64,000 nt of DNA. It comes from Stentor roeselii (taxonomy: Eukaryota > Ciliophora > Heterotrichea > Heterotrichida > Stentoridae). This document shows positions 39,538-48,058 of this stretch, in pieces. The stretch is taken from the NCBI GenBank assembly GCA_006503475.1, contig RSEH01000018.1, positions 62,001-126,000 of the forward strand, given 5' to 3'. A program made the translations under genes and the position numbers. The stretch's first letter is position 1; each line of letters opens with the position of its first letter. Below the pieces are notes generated by a model. It was given only the letters and a program-made list of their open reading frames with translations. It was not told where the DNA came from and ran no database searches.

Positions 39538-40271
39538 ATGATTTATCAAAACTTTGTCAATGCTTATCAAGAGACTTTTGAAAAGTATAGCATTGTTTTG
39601 GCCAGGACTGTACTTGGATTGGCTCGGGTCTATCAGCGTGGTAGGGTTCTTGATGCTGGATGTGGAAATGGATGTGTTTCTGAAATTTTAGATGAAAGAC
39701 TTTTGGAGGTTTATGGAATTGACTTGTCACCTTCGATGATTGCAAGAGCTTGTATGAGAAATTTAAAGAGTTGTGTTTTTCAGCAGGGCGATTGTCTTTC
39801 GCTACCGTTCGCAGATAGTTTTTTGATTTTTACTTCGGTAATCTCATAATCAACAACGTCAAGCGCCCTGAAAAACTGATACAAGAAGCATTTCGAGTCT
39901 TAAAACAAGGAGGAAAAATCATGATCACCTACCCATTACACAAAAGTCCAAATGACATCATTAAAATAATGAAAACCTCTCTACGAGAATCAAAAATTGG
40001 AAGCAAATCACAAAAGCCTGCAAGTTTCCATCATTTCCTAGAATCCTCACAATTTCAAAAAATTCAAACATCAACAACATCAATCGGGTTGAACCTGAAG
40101 TCCGGTTCAGAAGCCTGCGATTTTTTATCTCCAATAAAAGAAATCAAGCAACTTGAAAAAGTGAAAAAAAAACAAGAAGTTTTGGAAAACATTGAAAAAA
40201 AAATCGATTTTTTATTAAGTCAAGGAATTTGTTTGATATTTGAAGTTTTTCTGATTACAGCGGAAAAGTGA
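39538..40271 (+). pseudogene. SAM-dependent methyltransferase gene with one frameshift
   Basis: The first frame (to 39849) has a class I methyltransferase motif I (RVLDAGCGNGCVSEIL), motif II (YGIDLSPSMI) and CLSLPFADS. The rest of the domain, FFDFYFGNLIINNV then FRVLKQGGKIMITYPL, lies in another phase up to 40271. The break falls in a run of six T at 39819-39824; one more T would restore the family reading ADSFFDF. No 15-16 nt intron explains it. It could be a recent pseudogene or an assembly or homopolymer error, since the downstream part is well preserved. Similar to UbiE/ALKBH8-type small methyltransferases; substrate unknown. Confidence 0.75.
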
Positions 40272-40357
40272 ATAGATATAAAATGAAAATGATTAAATAT
40301 TGAGTTTATTTGGGATTAGGATAGTATGGATAGTTTAAAATTGTTCTATGTAATATT

Positions 40358-40684
40358 ATGAAAAACTCTAGGAATAATAGCGGAAGTGACTTCACCAAAA
40401 CGTGCGAAACTGAACAATATGATACTACTGATCGGAGGGACTTTCTGAATACTGTTTATTATAAACCTGGGGTTTTACCTTCTTTTAAACATGATGGGTT
40501 CATTCAAAAGATACTTCAAAACAGTAACTCTAGACCTTTAAATACCAATTCTTCAGATGAGGAGGATGTGATGTGTAAGAATTGGCTACCTGAACCCTGT
40601 TTTGTTCACTTTGATTCAATGGATTATCCTACACCGAAGATATCATTTTTGCCAAATAAGCCTTTTTATTCATGGAATAGTTAA
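40358..40684 (+). CDS. Small unknown protein
   Basis: 108 residues, polar and without a signal peptide or membrane span. Features visible are an acidic Ser patch (NTNSSDEEDVMCKNW) and an aromatic-Pro-rich end (DSMDYPTPKISFLPNKPFYSWNS). It is flanked by short AT-rich gaps. No family recognised. The single ATG at 40358 follows an ATATTATG context. Confidence 0.55.
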   Translation: MKNSRNNSGSDFTKTCETEQYDTTDRRDFLNTVYYKPGVLPSFKHDGFIQKILQNSNSRPLNTNSSDEEDVMCKNWLPEPCFVHFDSMDYPTPKISFLPNKPFYSWNS

Positions 40685-40897
40685 AGATAAAATCTCTAAT
40701 TTATAAGATAAAGATTAGGATTCTTTGCAGATGTTGAGATTTTATCACGGTTTCAGTATTTGGAACTTTTTGTTGTTTTCAGTGCTCCTGGTCTTATAAT
40801 AATAGAAAATATTTTAGTTTGAAGCGAAATTTTATAAGTATATGTCTTGAGGTATTAAGCTTTATTTTATTCATTAGTATATGGGTTAATAATTGTA

Positions 40898-41293
40898 ATG
40901 CTTAGAAGATTTTTCACAGATCTTAAGCTAATACAAGAACGGAAACGATTCAAAATTTACAAAATACCAAATAAAACTCATAAACAAGATTTTCTTAAAG
41001 TAGAAGACTACAAAGAAAACCCAGAGCCAGTTTCTCCAGCGAAAATGCCTTTTATATTCAAAAATCCTAAAGTAGGAGATAAAAAATACTTTTGGTGTGC
41101 CTGCGGAATGAGTAAAAAGCAGCCATTTTGCGATTCATCTCATATGCAGTCATCATTCAAACCATTGAGTTTTATCATCCAGCAAGAAGTGAAAGAAGTT
41201 GCATTATGTCTCTGCAAAAAGACATCAAACGCTCCATACTGCGACTACAAAGCCTGTGGATATCTAGAAGCAAACAAGGATAAAACTAGTTAG
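40898..41293 (+). CDS. CDGSH iron-sulphur protein, CISD3-like
   Basis: 131 residues with a mitochondrial-type basic N-terminus (MLRRFFTDLKLIQERKRF). Two CDGSH-type segments in tandem, as in CISD3. The first, CACGMSKKQPFCDSSH, keeps the three Cys and one His that bind a 2Fe-2S cluster. The second, CLCKKTSNAPYCDYKACGYL, keeps three Cys but has Ala where the His ligand should be. I expect a mitochondrial matrix 2Fe-2S protein with one normal and one altered centre. A GTTAGTTTAGATAAG 15-mer overlaps the stop but lacks A10, so I keep the stop at 41293. Confidence 0.85.
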   Translation: MLRRFFTDLKLIQERKRFKIYKIPNKTHKQDFLKVEDYKENPEPVSPAKMPFIFKNPKVGDKKYFWCACGMSKKQPFCDSSHMQSSFKPLSFIIQQEVKEVALCLCKKTSNAPYCDYKACGYLEANKDKTS

Positions 41294-41372
41294 TTTAGAT
41301 AAGAAATCCCTAAACCTCTATTTTAACATTCACTTCCAAAAGCCATCCCTCTAAACCCAATCCCTCTTTCAA

Positions 41373-41400
41373 CCTTAACACCCTAACACCCTAACACCCA
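41373..41400 (+). repeat. Short CCCTAACA tandem repeat (telomere-like)
   Basis: CCTTAACA, CCCTAACA, CCCTAACA, CCCA in a row: two perfect 8-nt units flanked by a one-mismatch unit and a partial. It lies in the C-rich leader about 50 nt before the coiled-coil gene at 41451. I recall CCCTAACA being reported as the Stentor telomere repeat, but cannot verify it here. Confidence 0.7.
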
Positions 41401-41450
41401 GTTCGACTTCATACCAGATCCATTTTCATAAATTCAAATAAGAAATTTAA

Positions 41451-43139
41451 ATGTCACTCTTAAAAATTATCGAACTAGAAGGACTTCCTTACAAGACCAG
41501 CGAACTAGGAGTCTTCCTTCACCACAACAACATATTACAAGACATAATCACCCAGATCCCAAGTGAAAACCCGATAATCCTCCCCGCAGACGGCGAAGTA
41601 AAACTTCAAATCAAGCCAATGTCAGAAGGGAGTCAAGTGCTCTGTTCAGCGACATTCGCTCTTAACACCCTGAAAAGTGAAGATCTTTGGATTGACCTGT
41701 TAAGTGAAAGTTCCGACATCGACTTAAAATCTCGCCTTCTGATCCAATTCGAACTTAACGACCAGTCCTGTGATCTAAGCCAAGAAGACACTTCAATAAT
41801 GGGCCAAGAAGAAGAAGTTGAATTTCCAAGACTAAGACTTCAGCTAAAAATGCAAACTTTTTCTATTCAAGAAATGAGTCTCGAGCTTCAGTCAACGAAA
41901 CAAAAACTCGAATGTGAGACAAAAAATCGTGAAAACTCTGAAGTTAAACTGCAAGAAACTCTTAAGGAATATAGTCAATTTGTTCATATGGCTCAAAGTA
42001 GGGAAAAGTCAATGCTCAAGCTTTTAGAACAGAAAGATATTGAAATTGCTGAAAATATTAATCAAACACTTAAGTTGCAGGGATATCTTGATAGACTTTT
42101 AGAGGATAAAAGACATGTTGAAGAAAAATTGGCTTGCTTGAAAACTGTTGTTTCTAATGATGAAACTGAAGTACTTAGGCAACAGGTCTCACAACTTAAG
42201 GCTCAGATCGGACAAGAGGATAAGAGAAGGCAGGAACTTCAGGAAATGCTTTTGCAGATTGGAAAAGAATGGCGTGAAACTGAAGATCAACATAAAATCA
42301 ACTCGGAAAATAGACTTATTAAAGCGGAACAGGAACTTTTGCGCAGTCATGCTCTTATTCAGGATTTGCAATTGGATATACAGAAATTTCAAAATTCGGA
42401 GGAAAAAACTGCCATTGAAGTTCAAATCTTAAAACAAGAACTCGAAAGAACCCTTCATGAAAAAGCTGTAACCCACCAAGAAATCTCGGAACTTTCCGAA
42501 AAAACCCAAAAAACAATAGAAAAAAATTCAGAACTTTCATTAGAAATCTCAAATTTAAACCAAAAACTCCTTATAAAGCAAGAAGAAATCAATAAATTAT
42601 CAGAAACCTATCAAAAACAACAAGAAGAAATCAATCATCTCGAAAAAACCCTAAAAGATTCAACCTCAACAATCTTCGAAGAACACGAAAAATCCGTAAA
42701 ACTTCTCGAAAAGCTTCAAGAAGAAAAAATTTACAACAACCGACTAAACGAGCAGATCCTTCAAGAGCGCCTGTCAACTGAGAAGTCAAAACAAGAGACA
42801 CAAGGTCCAGACCTGGACACTTTAATAGATGAAACATTTAGAAGTTTAAAGTTGGAGAACTCGATATTGAAAGTAGGAGACTTGTATTTCTATAATGGTT
42901 CTGAAGTGGCTTTATCAAAACGAGTAGATTATTGGGTGGAAGCAAGACCGACAGGCTCGAAAGAACCTCCATCAACTTTATCTACTTTTTTATTATCACC
43001 TAAGCTTTTAGACATCAGTATTCAGTCGATATGCTCGAAGAATAACCCGAAAAAGGTTTTAACGACGAAAACACCTTTGAGAGAAAGGAACTCTCGTGTT
43101 GGGTCAACTAGTGCCATGAGAAAACGCCCTTTTAAATAG
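41451..43139 (+). CDS. Long coiled-coil protein
   Basis: 562 residues. The N-terminal 110 residues are beta-rich (KIIELEGLPYKTSELGVFLHHN...), possibly a C2-like module. Residues about 125-460 are continuous coiled coil with Glu/Gln/Lys/Leu heptads. After that comes a short folded part (LKVGDLYFYNGSEVALSKRVDYWVEAR) and a basic tail with TKTPLRERN and SAMRKRPFK. This suits a centrosomal, basal-body or cortical scaffold, by analogy only. The gene converges with the next one (8 nt between stops). Confidence 0.7.
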   Translation: MSLLKIIELEGLPYKTSELGVFLHHNNILQDIITQIPSENPIILPADGEVKLQIKPMSEGSQVLCSATFALNTLKSEDLWIDLLSESSDIDLKSRLLIQFELNDQSCDLSQEDTSIMGQEEEVEFPRLRLQLKMQTFSIQEMSLELQSTKQKLECETKNRENSEVKLQETLKEYSQFVHMAQSREKSMLKLLEQKDIEIAENINQTLKLQGYLDRLLEDKRHVEEKLACLKTVVSNDETEVLRQQVSQLKAQIGQEDKRRQELQEMLLQIGKEWRETEDQHKINSENRLIKAEQELLRSHALIQDLQLDIQKFQNSEEKTAIEVQILKQELERTLHEKAVTHQEISELSEKTQKTIEKNSELSLEISNLNQKLLIKQEEINKLSETYQKQQEEINHLEKTLKDSTSTIFEEHEKSVKLLEKLQEEKIYNNRLNEQILQERLSTEKSKQETQGPDLDTLIDETFRSLKLENSILKVGDLYFYNGSEVALSKRVDYWVEARPTGSKEPPSTLSTFLLSPKLLDISIQSICSKNNPKKVLTTKTPLRERNSRVGSTSAMRKRPFK

Positions 43140-43147
43140 TGAATTAT

Positions 43148-44989
43148 TTAATATCTTTGTGTTGAATGTGTTAATAGTGATCCTTTTATTGATCCGATAC
43201 TTCTGGTAGCGGAAAAAAAACCGGATGAGGTTCGACTTAAGCTTACTTCTGGAGTTACTGTTCTTGATGCTGCTTTGGCAAGTTCTATGTCGAGAAAAGC
43301 GTCTTTTTGTTTAGAGATGACCGAGGCCTTTCTACTACTGTTAAACCCTGGACTCTCAGAACTACTTCGAACTACCAAATTTGCCATAGATTGATTTACT
43401 GCAGACATTTTTCGTCTCTTTAAAGCCTTCGATTCAAACTTTCTTGTAAGGCGATTGGGATCTGAAGGACAGTCTTTCGCTGAATGTCCACCTTTCCGAC
43501 AACAAGCGCAAAACCAGACTTCAACAGCTTCTTCATTTTTAAGAACTTCTGCTTCTTCTTCTTCGGTTTTTGCTTCATGTTTACGTTTTTGACAGCCTGT
43601 TGATTGTTTGGACTTGGCTCCACAGCACCAGTACATCTCTCCTGAGAACTCTGAAGTATGTGAAGTGCAGCTCCAGTTAAAATTGTTTTCTTCAATGAAT
43701 TCTTTGTTGCATCTTTTGCATATCAGTTCTTGATACTTTCGGTTAGTTCTTTGATACTCAGTAAGTATACCTTGAGTCATCCTATAATCATCAATAAATT
43801 TTTCAAATTCTTTTTCCCTTTCCTCAAGTTCCTCTCTAATCTTTTCCTTATGAACACTATTAACTTTTATAATAGCTCCAAGATTATCAATATAAGACAA
43901 AACCGCTGTCTTGACAGATCGAATATCCTTAAACACCTCTTTCCGATTTTTCAAAACAAAACCCGATTTCTTAATAAATCTTTCCTTATCCGAAAAAACA
44001 ACAGAAAAAACTCCAAAACTTGATTCATTTTTTTCCACCTTTTCTTGAAAACTCTTAGAAAGTTGTTTAAAAATTCTTAAAATTTTTATCTCAGTATCTT
44101 CAGACGATTTCAGAGTACTAAGCGAATAAAAAGCTCCTCTTAAAGCCTCTCCAGAGATCTGATTAATCATATAAAACTCGTTATAATAAAAAGAAGCCTG
44201 AGTAGCAAGTGAGTTCAATTTCTCATTATTCTGCTTTTCAAGAGAGTAAGTCTTTTGCAGAATCAAATTTTCAGTACTGACTCGAAAGAACTCCAACTTT
44301 TCCGAATGACTCGAAATCCCTGAAACTAAAACCTGCCCTCCTGAAGCCTTTTTCAACCTTAAAAGGTTTTTGTAAAGTGGAATCCTTGACTTCAAATGAT
44401 GAATAATCTCAGCGAAAGCCAGGGTGTTAACTTGAAATCTTTGCACCTTGTCCTTATAATCCCCAAGTTCTTTTTTCAAGGAATCAACTGACGATATAAC
44501 TTTTTCATGTTTTAATTTCAATGATTCCAACTCATTTTGAGTCTTTTTTAGAATTTTTGCAAGAATTTCACTAAGAGGCTGGTAAAGTTGCTTCGGGTTT
44601 TTTTTACTGCTTCCATAGCTGAAGTACCTGAGTTTGTCGGTGTCTAGTTTATGCTGTTCTTGGAAAAAAGGCAAAAAGTAAAGCTTTAGCACGGAATGAG
44701 CAAGAAGAGGAGACGGTCGAACCTCGGAAAAGTCTTTTCGACTTCGAAGGGACTCTAAAAGTTTAGACTTTTTAGAGATTTGCACAAGGGTCACTGGGAC
44801 TCCACCTCTCGGCGTTTTTGTAAGAGGAGACCTTTGAAGTCGCTCGTAACAGCTCAGGTTTGTAGGAGAGATATCTCTTTTGCTCGATAAGAAAATAGGA
44901 CTTCGCGATGTGCCGGGACTACGAGTGTTTGTTGGTGTACGGATTCGGTAGTTTGAAATAATTTTTTTGCTGGGTTTTGAGTTTTGCAT
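43148..44989 (-). CDS. Coiled-coil protein with CHORD-like and CCHC zinc motifs
   Basis: 613 residues. The N-terminus is basic and Ser/Arg/Thr-Pro-rich (RTPTNTRSPGTSRSPIF, LTKTPRGGVP), a likely phospho-regulated tail. The middle has coiled coils (about 140-200 and 365-420). A Cys/His-rich zone from about 430 reads CKRCNKEF...WSCTSHTSEFSGEMYWCCGAKSKQSTGCQKRKH, in the order of CHORD-like zinc modules. A zinc knuckle C-x2-C-x4-H-x4-C (CACCRKGGHSAKDC) follows. The end is basic and Ser-rich. Zinc knuckles usually bind single-stranded nucleic acid. Function unknown. Confidence 0.75.
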   Translation of the reverse strand: MQNSKPSKKIISNYRIRTPTNTRSPGTSRSPIFLSSKRDISPTNLSCYERLQRSPLTKTPRGGVPVTLVQISKKSKLLESLRSRKDFSEVRPSPLLAHSVLKLYFLPFFQEQHKLDTDKLRYFSYGSSKKNPKQLYQPLSEILAKILKKTQNELESLKLKHEKVISSVDSLKKELGDYKDKVQRFQVNTLAFAEIIHHLKSRIPLYKNLLRLKKASGGQVLVSGISSHSEKLEFFRVSTENLILQKTYSLEKQNNEKLNSLATQASFYYNEFYMINQISGEALRGAFYSLSTLKSSEDTEIKILRIFKQLSKSFQEKVEKNESSFGVFSVVFSDKERFIKKSGFVLKNRKEVFKDIRSVKTAVLSYIDNLGAIIKVNSVHKEKIREELEEREKEFEKFIDDYRMTQGILTEYQRTNRKYQELICKRCNKEFIEENNFNWSCTSHTSEFSGEMYWCCGAKSKQSTGCQKRKHEAKTEEEEAEVLKNEEAVEVWFCACCRKGGHSAKDCPSDPNRLTRKFESKALKRRKMSAVNQSMANLVVRSSSESPGFNSSRKASVISKQKDAFLDIELAKAASRTVTPEVSLSRTSSGFFSATRSIGSIKGSLLTHSTQRY

Positions 44990-45212
44990 TTTGATTATAA
45001 GAATTAAAGTTTATGGAGAAGATGATTTTTATTTTTAGGGAGTTTGGAAGGATTTTTTAGTTTTTTTGAGATTTGGTTGGTTTGGATGAGGTTAGTTTTA
45101 GTTGTTTTGAAGATTTAAATGATTTCAATCATTACTCAAAAATATTTCAGGAACTTTTAAGTATTATTTTTTAGGATAAGAAGTAAAATATTAACTCATT
45201 TACAACGCCTAC

Positions 45213-47753
45213 TCAGAAATAAGTATCCCATTCAAGTTCATCAATAAAATCACTGACCTTAGTCCCAGTCGTTTCCCTTCTCGTCAACCTCCTCCACGAG
45301 TACCTTTCACAATTAACAAAAGGTTTCCCAGTTCCAACCAATCCAACTAAAGGCGATTCAACCATCTGCAAATTAACTTCCTTCAAAAAGTAAGGCTTTA
45401 CCCATTCCGAAGAAGCAACTTGACTTAAAGTAATCCTTTTCTTGTAGTTTTCATCTAAAAGTTTTAAAATCAACTCTTTATCACATTCCTCAACATTATC
45501 CGGAATCTTCAACGAGTTATTCAACACCTTCTCAGTCATAACAACAACACTATCACTATTTTCAATATCAAAAGGCAATTTTCCTGTCAACAACTCAAAC
45601 AGCAAGACCCCAACACTCCAAGCTTCAGAAGCCTGAAGATATCCATTTCCCATTAAAGTCTCTTTCGCCTTATACGCCGGGCAAGTATCTAAAATAGTAA
45701 AAGACCTTCCCTTACACTGTTTGCAAAATTTGAACCCAACAAGTTTAACGAATCCTTTAACATCAAAAGCGACGTTTCCAGGTTGAACATTCCGATGCAT
45801 AATATTTTTTCCATGCAAGTAACTTAACACCCCAGCAAGACTCGCGATGATAAATTTTGCCTGCATTGGATTTATCTGAGTTTTAAACCAGTCCAAAGTA
45901 ACGAATTCGAGGTACTCATAAACGAAAATCACCTGCACTGGACTTGAAACAGTTCTCAAAAAACGCAGAAGTCCCGAGTGGGTCATTTGAGCCAAAGCGC
46001 ATTTTTGCTCAACGATAAGAAAAAAAGACTCGTTGTCCCGAACCCCTTTCTTGTTGACTACTTCTAAAAAGTAACGATTTTTTCCATCTGCACTTGTCCC
46101 GATGCAGTAATCACGGCTTTTGGCAGTCGCTAAAGGCGACTGCAGGATCAAGTCATCAATTTCTAATGGTCTGTAGTAATAAAGACTCCTGTCAACGTAT
46201 TTTAGAACTTTTTCGTTTATGGACTGAAGAATGTGGATTTTTGGGAACTCGTAACAAACTACTATTGTTAAAGCTTTTGAGGAATTTTCACGAATCACGC
46301 TTTTTAAGCAGGTCTCGCCGAAGATGCAGCCTGTGTCGAAGCGAAAAAGAAATTCTTCTTTTTCGTAAAGACCGACTGAGCCTTGAGTTATGCAGAAGAG
46401 GGAAGTTGCCTGATCACCTTCTTTAAAAATAAAAGAGTTTTTTTCGTATTTTTTTAGAGATGCTCTTTTTATTAGGTCGTTTAAGTACTTTTTATTAAAA
46501 CAGCTGAGAAAAGGGATTTTTGATAACTCGACTTGTAATGCGATTTCATTTACGTATTCTTCATAAGAACTTTTTACAAGTTTTTCTAGTTCACTTGTTG
46601 AAAGTTCAGCGAAAAGTGAATCTGTAACACAAAAAAACTTTTGGTTTCCAACAGTTAAATAATTTTTGTTGAAAAAACCGAAAAGTTGAGGAGCTTGAAA
46701 AGTTTTCTGAGATGCGGAAATTATTCCATGTAAAAGAATCAAAATCTTTTTTCCTAAAGCTTTATTGCCATTAATAGCACATTTTCCTTGTGGAATATTG
46801 ACAAATTTAAAGCTATCAACAAGTTTTTTAAGAATGTGTTCAGGCATTTCTTGAGTGTATTCATCAGATGTCAGGGTGTTAAAGACAAGTCTTCTCAAAA
46901 ATTTTTCTTGAAAGTCCTTTCCAAGAACGTCTATCATCATTTCAAGTCTCATCACAAAAGCTCCGACTTGACTCACGGCTTGAACACGAGGACTTGCAGA
47001 GTTCATCATAAAAAAAGAGAAATTTCCAAAAACTTGTCCTTCATTTAAAACCTGTTCTATTTTTCCATGATCAACAAGTACAGTTCCTTGAACCACTACA
47101 AAAACATAAAGATTTTCTTGATTTTCCTTTAAAATCACATCATTTTCCTGGTAAAATACCGGAAATGCGATTTTTATCAACTCGACCTTTAAAAAATCAG
47201 AGAAACCTGAAAAAAGTTCAGACTTTACCAGAGCTTTTTTCAGTTTTTCCAGATGTTGATTTTTAAGTGAAAGGAAAAGTGTTGAGCAGACACTTCGGTC
47301 GATGGTCCAAAGTGTGCATCGAGTGATTGTTTTAATCCCCAGAGGTCTTTTGCAGTTTAGCAAGAAGTCGAGTTCTGATATGAAAGAGGTCCTTGAACAT
47401 GGACCGACTATTTTACCGTTATAAACAAAAGAAGCTTGCCCAGAGCTGATTATAAATAAGGCTCCGAGTGAAGCGTCTTGCTTTTGGATGTCTTTGTCTT
47501 TTTCTATTATTAGTAGCTTGAATTGTTTTACCAGGTCATTGTAGGTTTCCATTGGCATACCTCGGAAGAGGCAGGAGGACTCGAGAACTTTTAGTAATAG
47601 GGACCTGGAAGAGGTTGATAGAGGAATGCTTACTAGTTGAGAAAGCTTTGGACTTGCTTCGACTGACTCGCTATCGATGTTTGAACAGGTCTTTAGGCTG
47701 TATTGATTTTCTTTGCGGGAACCTGGAAAACATTTTGACCAGCATTTTTTCAT
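45213..47753 (-). CDS. PKG-like pseudokinase with four cyclic-nucleotide-binding-type domains
   Basis: 846 residues. Residues about 60-545 hold four CNB-type folds in series (for example LFSGFSDFLKVELIKIAF...VFGNFSFF and LSCFNKKYLNDLIKRASLKKY...FGETCL). The phosphate-binding cassettes are degenerate: FGNFSFF lacks the Glu, and the Arg of RAA is lost or misplaced. Residues about 548-782 form a kinase domain with a Lys strand (FLEVVNKKGV) and an intact C-lobe (ASEAWSVGVLLFELLTGKLPF). The catalytic loop is HRNVQPGN (Asp replaced by Asn, near 654) and DFG is GFK, so no catalysis is expected. The layout is that of ciliate/apicomplexan cGMP-dependent kinases. A regulatory or decoy role is inferred. 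Confidence 0.85.
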   Translation of the reverse strand: MKKCWSKCFPGSRKENQYSLKTCSNIDSESVEASPKLSQLVSIPLSTSSRSLLLKVLESSCLFRGMPMETYNDLVKQFKLLIIEKDKDIQKQDASLGALFIISSGQASFVYNGKIVGPCSRTSFISELDFLLNCKRPLGIKTITRCTLWTIDRSVCSTLFLSLKNQHLEKLKKALVKSELFSGFSDFLKVELIKIAFPVFYQENDVILKENQENLYVFVVVQGTVLVDHGKIEQVLNEGQVFGNFSFFMMNSASPRVQAVSQVGAFVMRLEMMIDVLGKDFQEKFLRRLVFNTLTSDEYTQEMPEHILKKLVDSFKFVNIPQGKCAINGNKALGKKILILLHGIISASQKTFQAPQLFGFFNKNYLTVGNQKFFCVTDSLFAELSTSELEKLVKSSYEEYVNEIALQVELSKIPFLSCFNKKYLNDLIKRASLKKYEKNSFIFKEGDQATSLFCITQGSVGLYEKEEFLFRFDTGCIFGETCLKSVIRENSSKALTIVVCYEFPKIHILQSINEKVLKYVDRSLYYYRPLEIDDLILQSPLATAKSRDYCIGTSADGKNRYFLEVVNKKGVRDNESFFLIVEQKCALAQMTHSGLLRFLRTVSSPVQVIFVYEYLEFVTLDWFKTQINPMQAKFIIASLAGVLSYLHGKNIMHRNVQPGNVAFDVKGFVKLVGFKFCKQCKGRSFTILDTCPAYKAKETLMGNGYLQASEAWSVGVLLFELLTGKLPFDIENSDSVVVMTEKVLNNSLKIPDNVEECDKELILKLLDENYKKRITLSQVASSEWVKPYFLKEVNLQMVESPLVGLVGTGKPFVNCERYSWRRLTRRETTGTKVSDFIDELEWDTYF

Positions 47754-48058
47754 TTTTTATTCATTGATCTGCTTGAAATCTCCAGGGTTTGAGGTTTTAA
47801 GGAATGATGATTAATAAATTATTAAAAATTTATTCATATGGCTCAGGAAATTTTCTTTTTTTAGAAACAGGGTCTTGATGAGTTAAGAGTAGATTAATCG
47901 AAAGGCAGTTTTTACTGTTATACAATCAAAAAATCAAAGAATTTTTAAGACTCTTTTAAGATTTTCTAAGAAAATTTAATAGAACCACTTTATAATCACT
48001 GAGTGTCTTAAGGCACTTAAAAGTCTCTTATTTCCAGTAATAATCTTATCTAATCCTA
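47754..48058. other. Intergenic, nothing seen
   Basis: About 300 nt, AT-rich, between two minus-strand genes. No frame, repeat or RNA gene recognised. Confidence 0.5.

Noticed and set aside
39800-39860. Programmed ribosomal frameshift in the methyltransferase
   Set aside because: T run without a known slippery-site layout; a lost base or assembly error is simpler.
41285-41301. Candidate intron GTTAGTTTAGATAAG at the end of the CDGSH gene
   Set aside because: Begins GTT and lacks A10; it would add only about eight residues without clear meaning.
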